NCBI RefSeq assembly: GCF_001552785.1 | Contig: NZ_KQ959516.1 | Coordinates: 89,853-153,852 of the forward strand | Direction: 5' to 3' | From: Atopobium deltae | Lineage (GTDB): Bacteria > Actinomycetota > Coriobacteriia > Coriobacteriales > Atopobiaceae | DNA length: 64,000 bases | In this document: positions 25,385 through 34,873 of the stretch, piece after piece | How the letters are laid out: every line of letters starts with the position of its first letter | Numbering within the stretch: position 1 is the first letter of the stretch | Translations under genes and position numbers: made by a program | Notes under the pieces: model-generated | The model's database searches: none | What the model was told of the DNA's origin: nothing | The model's input: only the letters and a program-made list of their open reading frames with translations

Positions 25385-26947
25385 TTAATAGACTGACATT
25401 GATTCACATTGTCCTGAATTTATCGTGAGTTGTATAGCCCAGGCAGGCACCAAATCCGGTCGGTGGTCCTCGTCATAAAAGACGAACGCCACTTTGTAGG
25501 GTGGCATGGACTCAGGATAGATTCCCCAACCGTCGGTAAAGTAAATCACGCCTGCTAAATCATCAAATTCTCCCGCCTGGCGAAGTTTTTGAATGTAGCG
25601 AAATGCGGGACGAAAGTCGGTGCCGCCAAAACCCGAAAGCTTGATTTTTTTGCGCCACTGATTCATGTCGCCGAGACTCGTAATTTTGGTATCCGAACGC
25701 ACCTCGAGGTCACACTGAATGATGTGGATGTTGATCTTTTGGAAGAACGATTCTGTGCTCGAGAGCACGTCGTAGGTAGCATCCACAAACGATTGCACAA
25801 TTTTGCCCGTAACCGAGCTCGAGGTGTCGATGACGATCACAAAATCGCGAATTTTGTTTTTGTTGGTATATTCCAAGGGTTCGATAAGGGGCATGTCGTC
25901 ATACAACGACAAACCATAGGTGTAAAAGACATAATCAAACTCATCATCCGATACGTGCATTTCCTCTTGATAGCTGGCAAATTGCCGCAAAAACTCTCGA
26001 TAATCCAACTGCTCATGTTGGCTGACTTCCAGCTGATGGATAAGCTCGCGTAGCTTGGATCCGCGCTGGCGCGAAAGAGTTTCGAGGTCAACACGCATAT
26101 TGCGCGCGATGTTCGACCAGTTTTTTTCAGCGCGTTTCATTTGCGCTTCCGTTAAGGTGAGTTCGGAAGGCACACCCGATAAGGTCGGCTTTTGTTGGTC
26201 GGCATCGTCTGCGTCTGCGTCGTCGGCTTCTTTGGTTAAGTTACTTGCCGCTTGCTGTTTGGAAGCTTCTTGAGATGCGGAATCGTCGTTTTGTTTTTGT
26301 TGGGGTTGCTTGGCTTGTTGGACTTGCGGCTGCTTTTGTTTGGACGCTGCGTCTTGTTGGGTGCGCAGGGCGTCGTACCACAGCTCGTGATCATCCACAA
26401 AACAGAGCGCTTCCCATTGCTCGTGCTGCTTGACATAGGCTTCGTGCAGCGCGGATGGGGCTGTATCAGTCGTGGAGGTATCGCTGACCTGCGGGGCCTG
26501 CGTGAAGTGGTGATACAAGCGCTCGGCCGTCAGCTGTGCGTTGGTTTGACGCATAAGAAGGCTCAGCAGCTCGTCGATCTTCTCGCCACGCTCACCTGGA
26601 CGAGTGCCCACAATGTCGCTGCTAATCATTTCGGCGATAATATCGCAGGCAAGGTTCCAGGCGTGGCTATGAATGCGCTTGCCGATCAGAGGATGCAAAA
26701 ATAGGCAGTGCGCCACCACGTGCATATAGTCGTGCAGAGGCAGCTCGCCCGTTCGAGAAAAGAGCTCGATGAGCTGATTGGGATCGACAAACAGCTGCTG
26801 CCCGTTGGTGGCAAAACAGGTTTTTTGCTGGTGCATTTGCACGTCGAGCGCCCCGAGTGCAGCGGCCAAAAAATGGTTATTCGCGACAAGGTTCGCCTGT
26901 ATGAGCTGCACAATGCGCAGTGCTAAATCTATGCGATCCTCACTCAT
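25385..26947 (-). CDS. VWA-like / DUF2201 metallopeptidase-like protein
   Basis: 520 residues. Residues ~10-120 resemble the putative metallopeptidase domain found with MoxR ATPases; the zinc motif reads H72-D-Y-M-H76 followed by H80, an HDxxH instead of HExxH. A ~100-residue Gln/Lys/Ser/Asp-rich linker separates it from a VWA-like domain (~340-515) with MIDAS DTSSSVTG, TDFRPAFRYIQ and IYFTDGWG. Such proteins are the substrate-binding partner of a MoxR ATPase. It is cytosolic, with no signal peptide. It begins 12 nt after the stop of the repeat-protein gene, consistent with one operon. Confidence 0.82.
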   Translation of the reverse strand: MSEDRIDLALRIVQLIQANLVANNHFLAAALGALDVQMHQQKTCFATNGQQLFVDPNQLIELFSRTGELPLHDYMHVVAHCLFLHPLIGKRIHSHAWNLACDIIAEMISSDIVGTRPGERGEKIDELLSLLMRQTNAQLTAERLYHHFTQAPQVSDTSTTDTAPSALHEAYVKQHEQWEALCFVDDHELWYDALRTQQDAASKQKQPQVQQAKQPQQKQNDDSASQEASKQQAASNLTKEADDADADDADQQKPTLSGVPSELTLTEAQMKRAEKNWSNIARNMRVDLETLSRQRGSKLRELIHQLEVSQHEQLDYREFLRQFASYQEEMHVSDDEFDYVFYTYGLSLYDDMPLIEPLEYTNKNKIRDFVIVIDTSSSVTGKIVQSFVDATYDVLSSTESFFQKINIHIIQCDLEVRSDTKITSLGDMNQWRKKIKLSGFGGTDFRPAFRYIQKLRQAGEFDDLAGVIYFTDGWGIYPESMPPYKVAFVFYDEDHRPDLVPAWAIQLTINSGQCESMSVY

Positions 26948-26959
26948 ACATCATCCTTT

Positions 26960-28237
26960 TTAGAGTAAAAAATCATTCAAAAAATCGTCGGGGTCCGGCA
27001 CGGCAAAAAGCTCCTGTTTTTTTCGCAAGAGCCAGGTTGCGGCTTCGGCATACCCCGCTTCGGAGGCCTGCTGTATAGCATCCACAAATGCCTGCTCGTC
27101 GAATGCGGGTGTAGTGTGTGGCGTGGTGGAGGAGGCGTCAGCCATTGTTGTGTTCATCCACGGCTCAAGTTGATGCAAGGCTGCTACACAGCCATGGCGC
27201 GCAAGAAGCTGCAGAAGTGCATTGTTTTCGTCCACATTGCTTGAGGGGGACAAAAACTTGAGCATGCGCTGGATAAGCGCCACGTCGTCTCGAAGCCACG
27301 CAAGCTCATGCAGCTGCTGCAAAAAAATCTGCGGTGCATGCTCACACACGAATTGCATCACACGTTCATCAGCGCGAGGCACGATCGTCGATGCCATAAT
27401 ATGTGTGATTCGTGCGCTGTGGTCGGGCTTCTCGGTACGGTCGGACTTCTCGGCAGCAATGTCACCAAACACGCTGGGTTTCTCGGCAGCCACACTGAGC
27501 TTCTCGGCACGTATATGCAGCAGTTTTTGCGCAAGGTCAAAACAGATATCGGCGGTACGGTCGTCGCGCTCGTTTTTGTGGCGCACACTGTGCCACGCGC
27601 GGACCAAACAGGCGCGAAAAATGTCGTCAAAAACGTCGTCATCAAACAGGCCGTCGCACGCGATGCGATACACACAGTCGCAAGTACGCCGCAGGTCAAA
27701 TGGCTGCACGTAGAGTGCGCCAAGGAGCTGCTCTTTTCCGTTGAACGCCACGAAAATCTCGGTTGCCAGCGTCGGATCCATGGGGTTCAAAAACAGCGTC
27801 GGACTTGAATGCGTCAACGCAAAACGCGTGAAGACCTCTTCGTGTGGGAGCATTTCGATGTGCTTGCGCACGGAAGCATCCACCTCGCCGAGCAAATCGA
27901 CCCCCTGCTGCAAAAGCCAGCGCGCACAATCCTCGTGGGCGCAGCGAAGTGCAAGCGCAAGTGCCCAAGACGGATACGCAAAGGGTGCAAGAAGCTTCCA
28001 TATGCGCTGCAACACAGCCAAATCACCAAAGGCGGCGGCACGTTCGAGAAGATCAACGCATTGTGTTGCAGTAAGCTGATCTGCAACGGTCTCGAGATCC
28101 TCCAGCGCTTTGTCGAGACGCGTGGGTACGTCGGACGTAACTGTTGTGGACGCAGCCACTGTAGGCACACCCGCGGACGGACGCTCCTCTGTGAGCAACT
28201 CTTGCAATAACGAAACTGACACGTCACAAACATCCAC
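26960..28237 (-). CDS. Helical repeat (ankyrin-like) protein of the MoxR-VWA cluster
   Basis: 425 residues; I do not recognise a named family. Several helix-pair segments look ankyrin-like: AAAFGDLAVLQRIWKLL, LRCAHEDCARWLLQQGVDLL, LRDDVALIQRMLKFL, LLARHGCVAALHQLEPW and ASEAGYAEAATWLLRKKQEL. The centre (~250-275) has a degenerate AEK[L/P/S] repeat (SVAAEKPSVFGDIAAEKSDRTEKPD). GTG 28237 shares its first base with the TAG stop of the glutaredoxin gene and has no clear ribosome binding site, so translation is probably coupled. It likely serves as an adaptor or substrate of the neighbouring MoxR/VWA proteins; that is inference. Confidence 0.68.
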   Translation of the reverse strand: MDVCDVSVSLLQELLTEERPSAGVPTVAASTTVTSDVPTRLDKALEDLETVADQLTATQCVDLLERAAAFGDLAVLQRIWKLLAPFAYPSWALALALRCAHEDCARWLLQQGVDLLGEVDASVRKHIEMLPHEEVFTRFALTHSSPTLFLNPMDPTLATEIFVAFNGKEQLLGALYVQPFDLRRTCDCVYRIACDGLFDDDVFDDIFRACLVRAWHSVRHKNERDDRTADICFDLAQKLLHIRAEKLSVAAEKPSVFGDIAAEKSDRTEKPDHSARITHIMASTIVPRADERVMQFVCEHAPQIFLQQLHELAWLRDDVALIQRMLKFLSPSSNVDENNALLQLLARHGCVAALHQLEPWMNTTMADASSTTPHTTPAFDEQAFVDAIQQASEAGYAEAATWLLRKKQELFAVPDPDDFLNDFLL

Positions 28238-28479
28238 TACGCAAAGGCGCGATCGAGATACTGAATAATGTCGTCAGATTCATACAGCGGCTCGCCATCA
28301 ATAAACAGGCATGGAACCTGCGACTTGCCGCCCTTCTCGGCCAAAAACCGTGCATCGGTTTCGGATTCGCTGACATTATGCAGCTCAATATGCATGTTAT
28401 GCTGCTCGATAAAACGCAGTACTTTGACACAATACGGGCAAGTTGGACGATGATACAGTTGTAAATCTTGCGTAGGCAT
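28237..28479 (-). CDS. Glutaredoxin
   Basis: 80-residue glutaredoxin/NrdH-type thioredoxin fold. The active site is RPTCPYCVKV near residue 13, the cis-Pro region SQVPCLFIDGEPLYESDDI follows, and the length is that of GrxC-like proteins. It reduces disulfides with glutathione or thioredoxin reductase. ATG 28479 with GAGAGGTG upstream is preferred over GTG 28488. It overlaps the next gene by one base and is the first gene of the MoxR-VWA run. The extra Cys in VPCLF next to the cis-proline is noteworthy. Confidence 0.9.
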   Translation of the reverse strand: MPTQDLQLYHRPTCPYCVKVLRFIEQHNMHIELHNVSESETDARFLAEKGGKSQVPCLFIDGEPLYESDDIIQYLDRAFA

Positions 28480-28682
28480 ATGACCCACCTCTCGCTTTAT
28501 CTGGCGTTTCTCTCGCTCTTTGGCGTTTATCTCGATCTTCGATTTATACGCTTACTTACACTCATACCCAAAATGTGAGTGTTGATAGCTCACAACACAG
28601 TGCGGTACAAAACACATTGTGGTGGCACGACAACGCACTTGACTCACGTGATGCAGCAGCGACACTAACTTCAATAGTACTG

Positions 28683-29162
28683 TTAATAGTGCAAGTGCTT
28701 CTCTTCAATTCCGTATAAGGTATCGTCTAAGTACTTTTTGGCGCGGAATTGCGCCATCGAGAGGTTTTGATCGAGGTAGTTTCCGCATTCTGCCGCCGCA
28801 GCACCAGGAACCGCTCCCTCATAATCGCGGATAAACTCAAAAAGGCGAATGACCAGATCCAGTACATCGCGTGATGTATAGTTACCAAAAACAACGAGGT
28901 AATAGCCCGTGCGGCAACCCATGGGGCCAAAGTAGACCACGCGACTTGCCCACTGCGAATCATTACGCAAAAACGTGGCGCCCATGTGCTCGATGGTATG
29001 CAGCTCAGCGGTGTTAATAACGGGTTCGCAGTTGGGCGCTGTCATACGCAGGTCAAAGGTGGTAACACAAGCCTTGGTATCAGGATCAATATCTGTGCGA
29101 GACAGGTACACGCCAGGTTCGAGGCGCAAATGATCCACGGTAAAACTTGCAATTTTTTCCAT
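28683..29162 (-). CDS. luxS: S-ribosylhomocysteine lyase (autoinducer-2 synthesis)
   Basis: 159 residues, standard LuxS length. Metal ligands are H55 and H59 in HTIEHMG plus the Cys in AECGNY (~126). The catalytic Cys is C83 in GPMGCRTGYY. It cleaves S-ribosylhomocysteine to homocysteine and DPD, the AI-2 precursor. ATG 29162 follows AAAGGAG at 6 nt; a second ATG just ahead at 29165 is possible. It is divergent from the DUF3516 helicase gene, with 72 bp between the start codons. No pfs/mtnN gene is adjacent. Confidence 0.96.
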   Translation of the reverse strand: MEKIASFTVDHLRLEPGVYLSRTDIDPDTKACVTTFDLRMTAPNCEPVINTAELHTIEHMGATFLRNDSQWASRVVYFGPMGCRTGYYLVVFGNYTSRDVLDLVIRLFEFIRDYEGAVPGAAAAECGNYLDQNLSMAQFRAKKYLDDTLYGIEEKHLHY

Positions 29163-29169
29163 CATGCAC

Positions 29170-29202
29170 TCCTTTGGTGGGATGTTCATCCTTTGGTAGG
29201 AT
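29170..29202. repeat. 14-bp direct repeat in the luxS/helicase divergent promoter region
   Basis: TCCTTTGGTGGGAT (29170-29183) and TCCTTTGGTAGGAT (29189-29202) differ at one base and are spaced 19 bp apart. The first overlaps the luxS ribosome binding site on the other strand. A regulator site is possible; no promoter pair could be fixed here. Confidence 0.6.
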
Positions 29203-29234
29203 ACATACATACTACTATACGAAAGGCAGCTCCC

Positions 29235-31973
29235 ATGGCAATCACAGATGCAGCCGATACCAGCGACAATGCCGCCAAAACAACGGCTGAGGCAGATGCT
29301 GACGAGAAGACCTGCGCTTCTGCACCCGTCGGCGCCAACGATACCGAACACGACGCCGACGATACCGCGAGTCTTGGTGCAAAAATCCCTTGGCCCGATG
29401 ACGAAACCTTTGCCAATATCGATCCCGAAGAAGCGCTGGACTTGTATCTCGAGTGGGTGCACGAACAGGATCTTGAACCGTGGGATCATCAGCTCGACGC
29501 CCTTCTCAGTATTGCCGCGGGTGATCACGTCATTTTGGGCACCCCCACGGGCTCAGGAAAATCGCTGGTCGCCATGGGCATGTGCTTTATGGCGGTTTGC
29601 ACCGATCGCCGCGCCTACTACACTGCCCCTATCAAAGCTTTGGTATCCGAGAAGTTCTTCGCCTTGTGTGATGTCTTTGGCAAAGACAACATAGGCATGA
29701 TTACGGGTGACGTCGTCATTAATTCCGAAGCACCCATCATTTGCTGCACCGCCGAAATTCTCGCCCAAGATGCCTTACGCTTTGGTGAAGCCGCCGACAT
29801 TGGTTGCGTCGTCATGGATGAGTTCCATTATTACGGCGATCCCGAACGCGGCTGGGCGTGGCAGATTCCGCTACTCGCACTCACCAAGGCTCAATTTTTG
29901 CTCATGAGCGCTACGCTTGGCGACGTAAACGATCTGGCGTATTCGCTCGAGGAGCATACGCATCGCAGCTGTGATTGCATTTTAGATGCGCCGCGACCCG
30001 TGCCGCTGTCCTATGAGTTTGTCGAAACACCGCTCGAGGCCACCGTTGAGCTGGCATTGCGTAACGGCGATGCCCCTTTGTATATTGTGCATTTTTCTCA
30101 GGCCGCAGCCGTCAAAAGCGCGCAGGCGCTGGCAAGCTACGGCGTTTCGGACAAGCCTCAACGTGAGCGCATCAAGGCCCACATTCGAAACACGAACTTC
30201 AGCACGGCCTTCGGCAAAACCCTCAAGCGCCTGCTGCTCATGGGCGTGGGCGTCCATCATGCAGGCATGCTCCCCCGCTATCGCCGTCTGGTCGAGCGCC
30301 TGGCGCAAAAGGGACTGATTCCCGTCATCTGCGGAACCGATACCCTTGGCGTAGGCATTAACGTGCCCATTCATACCGTTTTGATCACGCAGCTCGCCAA
30401 GTTTGATGGCAAGCGTCAGCGCCGTTTAAACGCTCGAGAGTTTCATCAGATTGCAGGTCGTGCGGGACGTGCTGGTTTTGACACCGAAGGTCGCGTCATC
30501 GTGCAGGCAACGGAGTATGACATCGAGCGCGCAACCGCTGCGCGTAAAGCGGCAGGCGACCCCAAAAAGCTTCGCAAAATAAAAACGTCAACGCCGCCCA
30601 AGGGCTTTGTGAGCTGGAATAAAACGCACTTCGACCAGCTCATTGCTGCCACCCCAGAAGCACTCAAGCCCCGCATGATCATCACGAATGCCATGATTTT
30701 GGCGGAGGTGCAGCAAGGCGGCGATGCCTGGACGCGCACGCACGAACTCATTGACGTTTCGGCCCAGACGGATGAGCAAAAGCAGCGTCTGCACGCACGC
30801 ATTGACGAAATTTTTGCGACGCTGCTTGATGCGAAGCTCATCGGTGTCGAGCCGCTTGACGCTGTCGAGAAGACCGGCGAGGCCGCAATCGACGACGCTG
30901 CGTCCACACACGCCCTTATCGGCCCCGCGAACTACACACTGCATACCGAACTACCCGAGAATTTCTTGCTCTCGCAGCCACTCTCGATATTTTTACTTGC
31001 AGCGATTGAGCTACTCGACCCCGAAAGCCCTAGCTACGCGCTCGATCTTATCTCCATGGTTGAGGCCACGCTCGAAAACCCGACACAAATTTTGATCGCG
31101 CAAGAAAAAGAAGCGCGCTCGCAGGCCATCGAGACGCTCAAAGCGCAGGGCGTCGATTTTGACGAGCGCATGGAGCTTATCCAGGACATCACGTATGAAC
31201 AGCCACTCAAGGAGCTGCTCGACCAAGCCTTCGCGAGCTACTGCGAAAAGGTGCCCTGGGCTGCGGATTATAAGCTCGAGCCTAAAAGCATCATGCGCGA
31301 AATGGTCGAGACGGCCAGCGACTTTAAGACCTTCATCAGCACGCACAAACTGGCGCGCGCAGAAGGCATTTTGCTGCGCTATTTGAGTGATGTATACCGC
31401 ACGCTGGCTCACACCATTCCGCCGTCGTTTTATGACGAACGCCTCAACGACATCATGAGCTGGCTGAGCATCGTTGTGCGCACGACCGACTCCAGCCTGC
31501 TTGACGAGTGGTCTGGTGACGCATCCAGCATTTGGGCAGATGGTTCACTTGCCGCACCCGCCGATCGCAATGCAGTGGTTGCCGATCGCCACGGCGTTTA
31601 CCTGCTCGTACGCAATGCGCTGTTTGCGCGCGTGCGTTTGGCGGCACGCCGCCAGATCGCCAAGCTCGGCGAGCTCGATTACGAGTGGGGTTGGCGCGAA
31701 GTGATCTGGCAGCAGGCACTTGACAGCTACTACGACAGCTACGACGAGATTTTGCTCGATGGCGATGCGCGCTCGAACGTGTTTTTGGAGATCGATGACG
31801 CTGACGAACAGACGCAGCATCTGTGGCATGTGCACCAAATTTTTAGCGATCCCGAAGGCAATCGCGACTTTGGCATTTGGGCAGATGTGGATCTTGATAA
31901 AACACAAGAAGAAGGCTCTGCCGTATTTTGCAATTATCGTGTAGGCTTTTATGAGAATACCTGCGTGCAGTAA
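29235..31973 (+). CDS. DUF3516 Ski2-like DEAD/H-box helicase
   Basis: 912 residues. An acidic Ala/Asp-rich lead (~1-55) precedes helicase motifs: GTPTGSGKS (~104), PIKALVSEKF, MDEFHYY (~193, a DEFH variant of DEVH), LLMSATLGD, and in the second RecA domain GVGVHHAGMLPRYR, GTDTLGVGINVP and QIAGRAGRAGFD. The last ~450 residues match DUF3516, found with actinobacterial Mtr4/Ski2-like helicases. It probably unwinds structured RNA or R-loops. The frame extends upstream to 28986, but ATG 29235 (AAAGG, 9 nt) avoids luxS overlap. Confidence 0.88.
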   Translation: MAITDAADTSDNAAKTTAEADADEKTCASAPVGANDTEHDADDTASLGAKIPWPDDETFANIDPEEALDLYLEWVHEQDLEPWDHQLDALLSIAAGDHVILGTPTGSGKSLVAMGMCFMAVCTDRRAYYTAPIKALVSEKFFALCDVFGKDNIGMITGDVVINSEAPIICCTAEILAQDALRFGEAADIGCVVMDEFHYYGDPERGWAWQIPLLALTKAQFLLMSATLGDVNDLAYSLEEHTHRSCDCILDAPRPVPLSYEFVETPLEATVELALRNGDAPLYIVHFSQAAAVKSAQALASYGVSDKPQRERIKAHIRNTNFSTAFGKTLKRLLLMGVGVHHAGMLPRYRRLVERLAQKGLIPVICGTDTLGVGINVPIHTVLITQLAKFDGKRQRRLNAREFHQIAGRAGRAGFDTEGRVIVQATEYDIERATAARKAAGDPKKLRKIKTSTPPKGFVSWNKTHFDQLIAATPEALKPRMIITNAMILAEVQQGGDAWTRTHELIDVSAQTDEQKQRLHARIDEIFATLLDAKLIGVEPLDAVEKTGEAAIDDAASTHALIGPANYTLHTELPENFLLSQPLSIFLLAAIELLDPESPSYALDLISMVEATLENPTQILIAQEKEARSQAIETLKAQGVDFDERMELIQDITYEQPLKELLDQAFASYCEKVPWAADYKLEPKSIMREMVETASDFKTFISTHKLARAEGILLRYLSDVYRTLAHTIPPSFYDERLNDIMSWLSIVVRTTDSSLLDEWSGDASSIWADGSLAAPADRNAVVADRHGVYLLVRNALFARVRLAARRQIAKLGELDYEWGWREVIWQQALDSYYDSYDEILLDGDARSNVFLEIDDADEQTQHLWHVHQIFSDPEGNRDFGIWADVDLDKTQEEGSAVFCNYRVGFYENTCVQ

Positions 31974-31999
31974 CGCGACACATACCTAAGGATTACGCT

Positions 32000-32587
32000 A
32001 TGGCGATTAACTATCAACATGCCCGTTATGAAGCCTCGTTTGGCACGGTGGCGCAACTCCCCGAGTCAACCATGCCCGAGGTGAGCTTTGCGGGACGCTC
32101 AAACGTCGGAAAGTCTTCCTTGTTGAACTGTCTTTTTGGAAGAAAGGCCCTTGCTCGCGTGTCTTCTCAACCAGGCAAGACCGCTAACATCAACTTCTTT
32201 GAGGCCGACGGAGTTCGCTTTGTTGATTTACCTGGCTATGGCTTTGCAAAAGTGGGCAAGCAGGAGCGGCAGCGCTGGGCCGATCTTATCGACGGGTATT
32301 TTAGGCAAAATCGTAGCTTTAACCTTGTGATTTGCCTGGTCGACATTCGTCATGAGGCACAAAAGCTTGACCTACACATGCTGGAGTTTTTACGAGGGGA
32401 GCAAATTCCCTTTATCGTAGCGCTGACCAAGGCCGATAAACTCAGCAAAAGCAAGCAACAAAGTCAGGCGGCGCTGTTGGCAAAACAGTTTGGTATTGAT
32501 CCTCTTGCGTTTGTTGTGACGTCCTCGCAAACGGGGCAGGGGCTTGATACGCTTAAACAGTTTATTGAGGACGCCTGCGAGGAGTAG
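32000..32587 (+). CDS. engB: Ribosome biogenesis GTPase EngB/YsxC
   Basis: 195 residues. G1 GRSNVGKSSLLN (~32), G3 DLPGYGFAKVG, G4 TKADKLSK and the family's QPGKTANINFF G2 region are all present. EngB is required for assembly of the 50S subunit. It follows the helicase gene by 26 nt and precedes helD by 5 nt, forming a likely operon of RNA-related functions. ATG 32000 is preceded by AAGGA. Confidence 0.95.
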   Translation: MAINYQHARYEASFGTVAQLPESTMPEVSFAGRSNVGKSSLLNCLFGRKALARVSSQPGKTANINFFEADGVRFVDLPGYGFAKVGKQERQRWADLIDGYFRQNRSFNLVICLVDIRHEAQKLDLHMLEFLRGEQIPFIVALTKADKLSKSKQQSQAALLAKQFGIDPLAFVVTSSQTGQGLDTLKQFIEDACEE

Positions 32588-32592
32588 TACGT

Positions 32593-34836
32593 ATGACGGA
32601 CATCAAAACAAACGCCACAAGCACAAATGTCACAAACGCCACCAATGGCATCACGGCCAGCGACACCACCAAGTCCGACAACGCCACCACCGTCGCCAAC
32701 GACGATTTGTTTGCCGAGAATACCGACAAAGATCCACGTAACGACGAGGTCTTTGCCGCTGAGCAAGCGCATCTCACCAAGACGTACCAAACCTTGGTAG
32801 AGCTTCACGAGCAGCTGAATGAAGAGCTCGAAAAGAACCACAAAATCGCAGCTCAAGACCTGCGTGACCTATCAAGTGAAGTGCGCCTTGACTTTGGTGG
32901 TGCCGACGAAACGATGGAGACCCTCGCAGCGATCGAAACTCTCAATGCTGTTATCGACGCTTACAATCAGTACCACGATTTTTCTGTCGATAAACTCCGT
33001 CGCATTTTACTCGCACTGCAAAAGCCCTATTTTGCTATGGTGCAGCTGGAAATGCGCCCAGAGCAGCCGCCTCGCACGCTCTACATTGGTGGCGCGGGCA
33101 TAACCGACAGTGCCCGACGTCCGCTTATTATTGATTGGCGCAGCCCCGTTGCCGAAACCTATTACAACCAGCAAATGGGTCCGACCTCCTACGTCGTCAA
33201 TGGCAAGACACGAAATGTGACCCTCACCCTGCGACGCCAATATGACATCGTGCGCGATACGCTACTTAACTATTTCGACACGAGCGTCGCAATTCAAGAC
33301 AGCATGCTTTTGAATACACTCAAGAAGCATCGTTCCGAAAAACTGCAGGCCATTACCGCAACCATTCAGCGCGAACAAAATAAGGTGGTGCGCCATGAAG
33401 ACGTGCCCGTTCTTTTGGTGGATGGCATCGCAGGATCGGGAAAGACTTCGGTGCTGCTGCAACGCATTGCCTATCTTTTTTATAACGAGCGCGAAACGCT
33501 GCGCCCCGAGCAGGTGTTTCTCTTCACGCCTAATCACATTTTTCAAAACTATATCGACCAGGTACTTCCCTCTTTGGGCGAGTCCAATCCACATATTTTC
33601 ACCTGGAAAGATTTCATAGCTGATCTTGGTTTATCGCAAAGAGACTCAGGTATTGACGGCGACGTGCAGCGCCTAAAAGCGCTGGAGCAAGCACTCCCCC
33701 AGCTTCGCTTTGAAGAAGCTGACTTTAAGGACTTGCGCGCGGGTGGCATGACCATCCTCAAGGCAAAATCTGTCGCTTCAGCAGTGGCCAAATTCTCGCA
33801 ATTTTTGCCTGGCCCCAAGCTCTGTACCCTTGTCAAAGAAGAGTTGCACGATCGTGCTGATAAACGCCTGAGAAGCCTCGCAAAGGATCCCGACATACAC
33901 GAAAAGATTATGTCGTTCGATCTTGAAGAGCAGGTCGAGCTCTTTGGCGAAACGATTAATCCCACCAATGACGAGGAGCTTCTCGCCATAGCAAAACGCT
34001 ACGTGGACCAAAACTTTGGTAGCGTGCACGACGAGATCGATAAAAGCGCCTGGCTCAAGATCGATCGCATAGGCATGCGCCTGCTGAACACCGATCACTT
34101 GAGCGCCGCCGAATGGCTATATCTGATGCTGTTGCTGACGGGCAGCTATGCCAAAGATGCACGTTACGTTCTTATCGACGAGGTGCAGGATTATACGCAG
34201 GTGCAGCTCATGATTCTTGCGCTGTATTTCAAGCGTGCGCACTTCATGCTACTCGGTGACCAGCAACAGGCCATTTTCCCCAACGGCGCTGATTTTGCAA
34301 CGCTTACGTCCATTTTTGAGCGCAGCCATGGCTCTATCGAGAAGATCGAGCTCACGACAAGTTATCGCTCTTCGCCAGAGATTACACAGTTGTTTGCCAC
34401 TTTGTTGAGCCCCGATCAGCAACGCCACCTGAGCTCCGTCCACCGCCGCGGAGAACAACCTGTCATTGCATCTTACGACAACGACGAGGACTACCTAACT
34501 GCACTGCGGACAGCCGTACACAAAGCTTCTGAGCAAGAAGGACTGACGGCCATCATATGTGCGCATGCCAACCGCGTCCACTGGCTTAAAAAACAGCTAG
34601 ATGATGAGGTTGTGGTCGTCAAACACAATACGAAGTTGCCCACGCAAGGCGTGGTGCTTATCACCTTACCCCTTGCAAAAGGCCTCGAATTTGATGGCGT
34701 CATTATTCCTGATGCACAGGCGGCTCAGTACGATACTTCCGAACTTTCGCATAAAAGGCTGTATACCGCAATAAGCCGCGCTATGCATCACATTACAATT
34801 CTGGCACAGGGTCCGCTGACCGAACTTCTTGGCTAG
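32593..34836 (+). CDS. helD: HelD-like UvrD/PcrA-family motor protein
   Basis: 747 residues. An Asn/Thr-rich N-terminus (~1-50) leads into a coiled-coil arm (~60-105). Then PRTLYIGGAGI and RRPLIIDWRSPVAETYY, which are HelD hallmarks, followed by Walker A GIAGSGKTSVLLQR (~277), VLIDEVQDYTQVQ, LLGDQQQAIFP and the C-terminal ITLPLAKGLEFDGVI. HelD uses ATP to release stalled or post-termination RNA polymerase from nucleic acids. GAGGAG lies 8 nt ahead of ATG 32593. A strong hairpin terminator follows the gene. Confidence 0.92.
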   Translation: MTDIKTNATSTNVTNATNGITASDTTKSDNATTVANDDLFAENTDKDPRNDEVFAAEQAHLTKTYQTLVELHEQLNEELEKNHKIAAQDLRDLSSEVRLDFGGADETMETLAAIETLNAVIDAYNQYHDFSVDKLRRILLALQKPYFAMVQLEMRPEQPPRTLYIGGAGITDSARRPLIIDWRSPVAETYYNQQMGPTSYVVNGKTRNVTLTLRRQYDIVRDTLLNYFDTSVAIQDSMLLNTLKKHRSEKLQAITATIQREQNKVVRHEDVPVLLVDGIAGSGKTSVLLQRIAYLFYNERETLRPEQVFLFTPNHIFQNYIDQVLPSLGESNPHIFTWKDFIADLGLSQRDSGIDGDVQRLKALEQALPQLRFEEADFKDLRAGGMTILKAKSVASAVAKFSQFLPGPKLCTLVKEELHDRADKRLRSLAKDPDIHEKIMSFDLEEQVELFGETINPTNDEELLAIAKRYVDQNFGSVHDEIDKSAWLKIDRIGMRLLNTDHLSAAEWLYLMLLLTGSYAKDARYVLIDEVQDYTQVQLMILALYFKRAHFMLLGDQQQAIFPNGADFATLTSIFERSHGSIEKIELTTSYRSSPEITQLFATLLSPDQQRHLSSVHRRGEQPVIASYDNDEDYLTALRTAVHKASEQEGLTAIICAHANRVHWLKKQLDDEVVVVKHNTKLPTQGVVLITLPLAKGLEFDGVIIPDAQAAQYDTSELSHKRLYTAISRAMHHITILAQGPLTELLG

Positions 34837-34873
34837 CAGCCTTCTTGCCGTGCGACCTTCTCACCCGAACATC

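Noticed and set aside
25385-26947. Reading the zinc motif as H76-V-V-A-H80 and calling the protein a dead protease
   Set aside because: The better alignment is H72-D-Y-M-H76 with H80 as a further ligand, so only a Glu-to-Asp change is supported.
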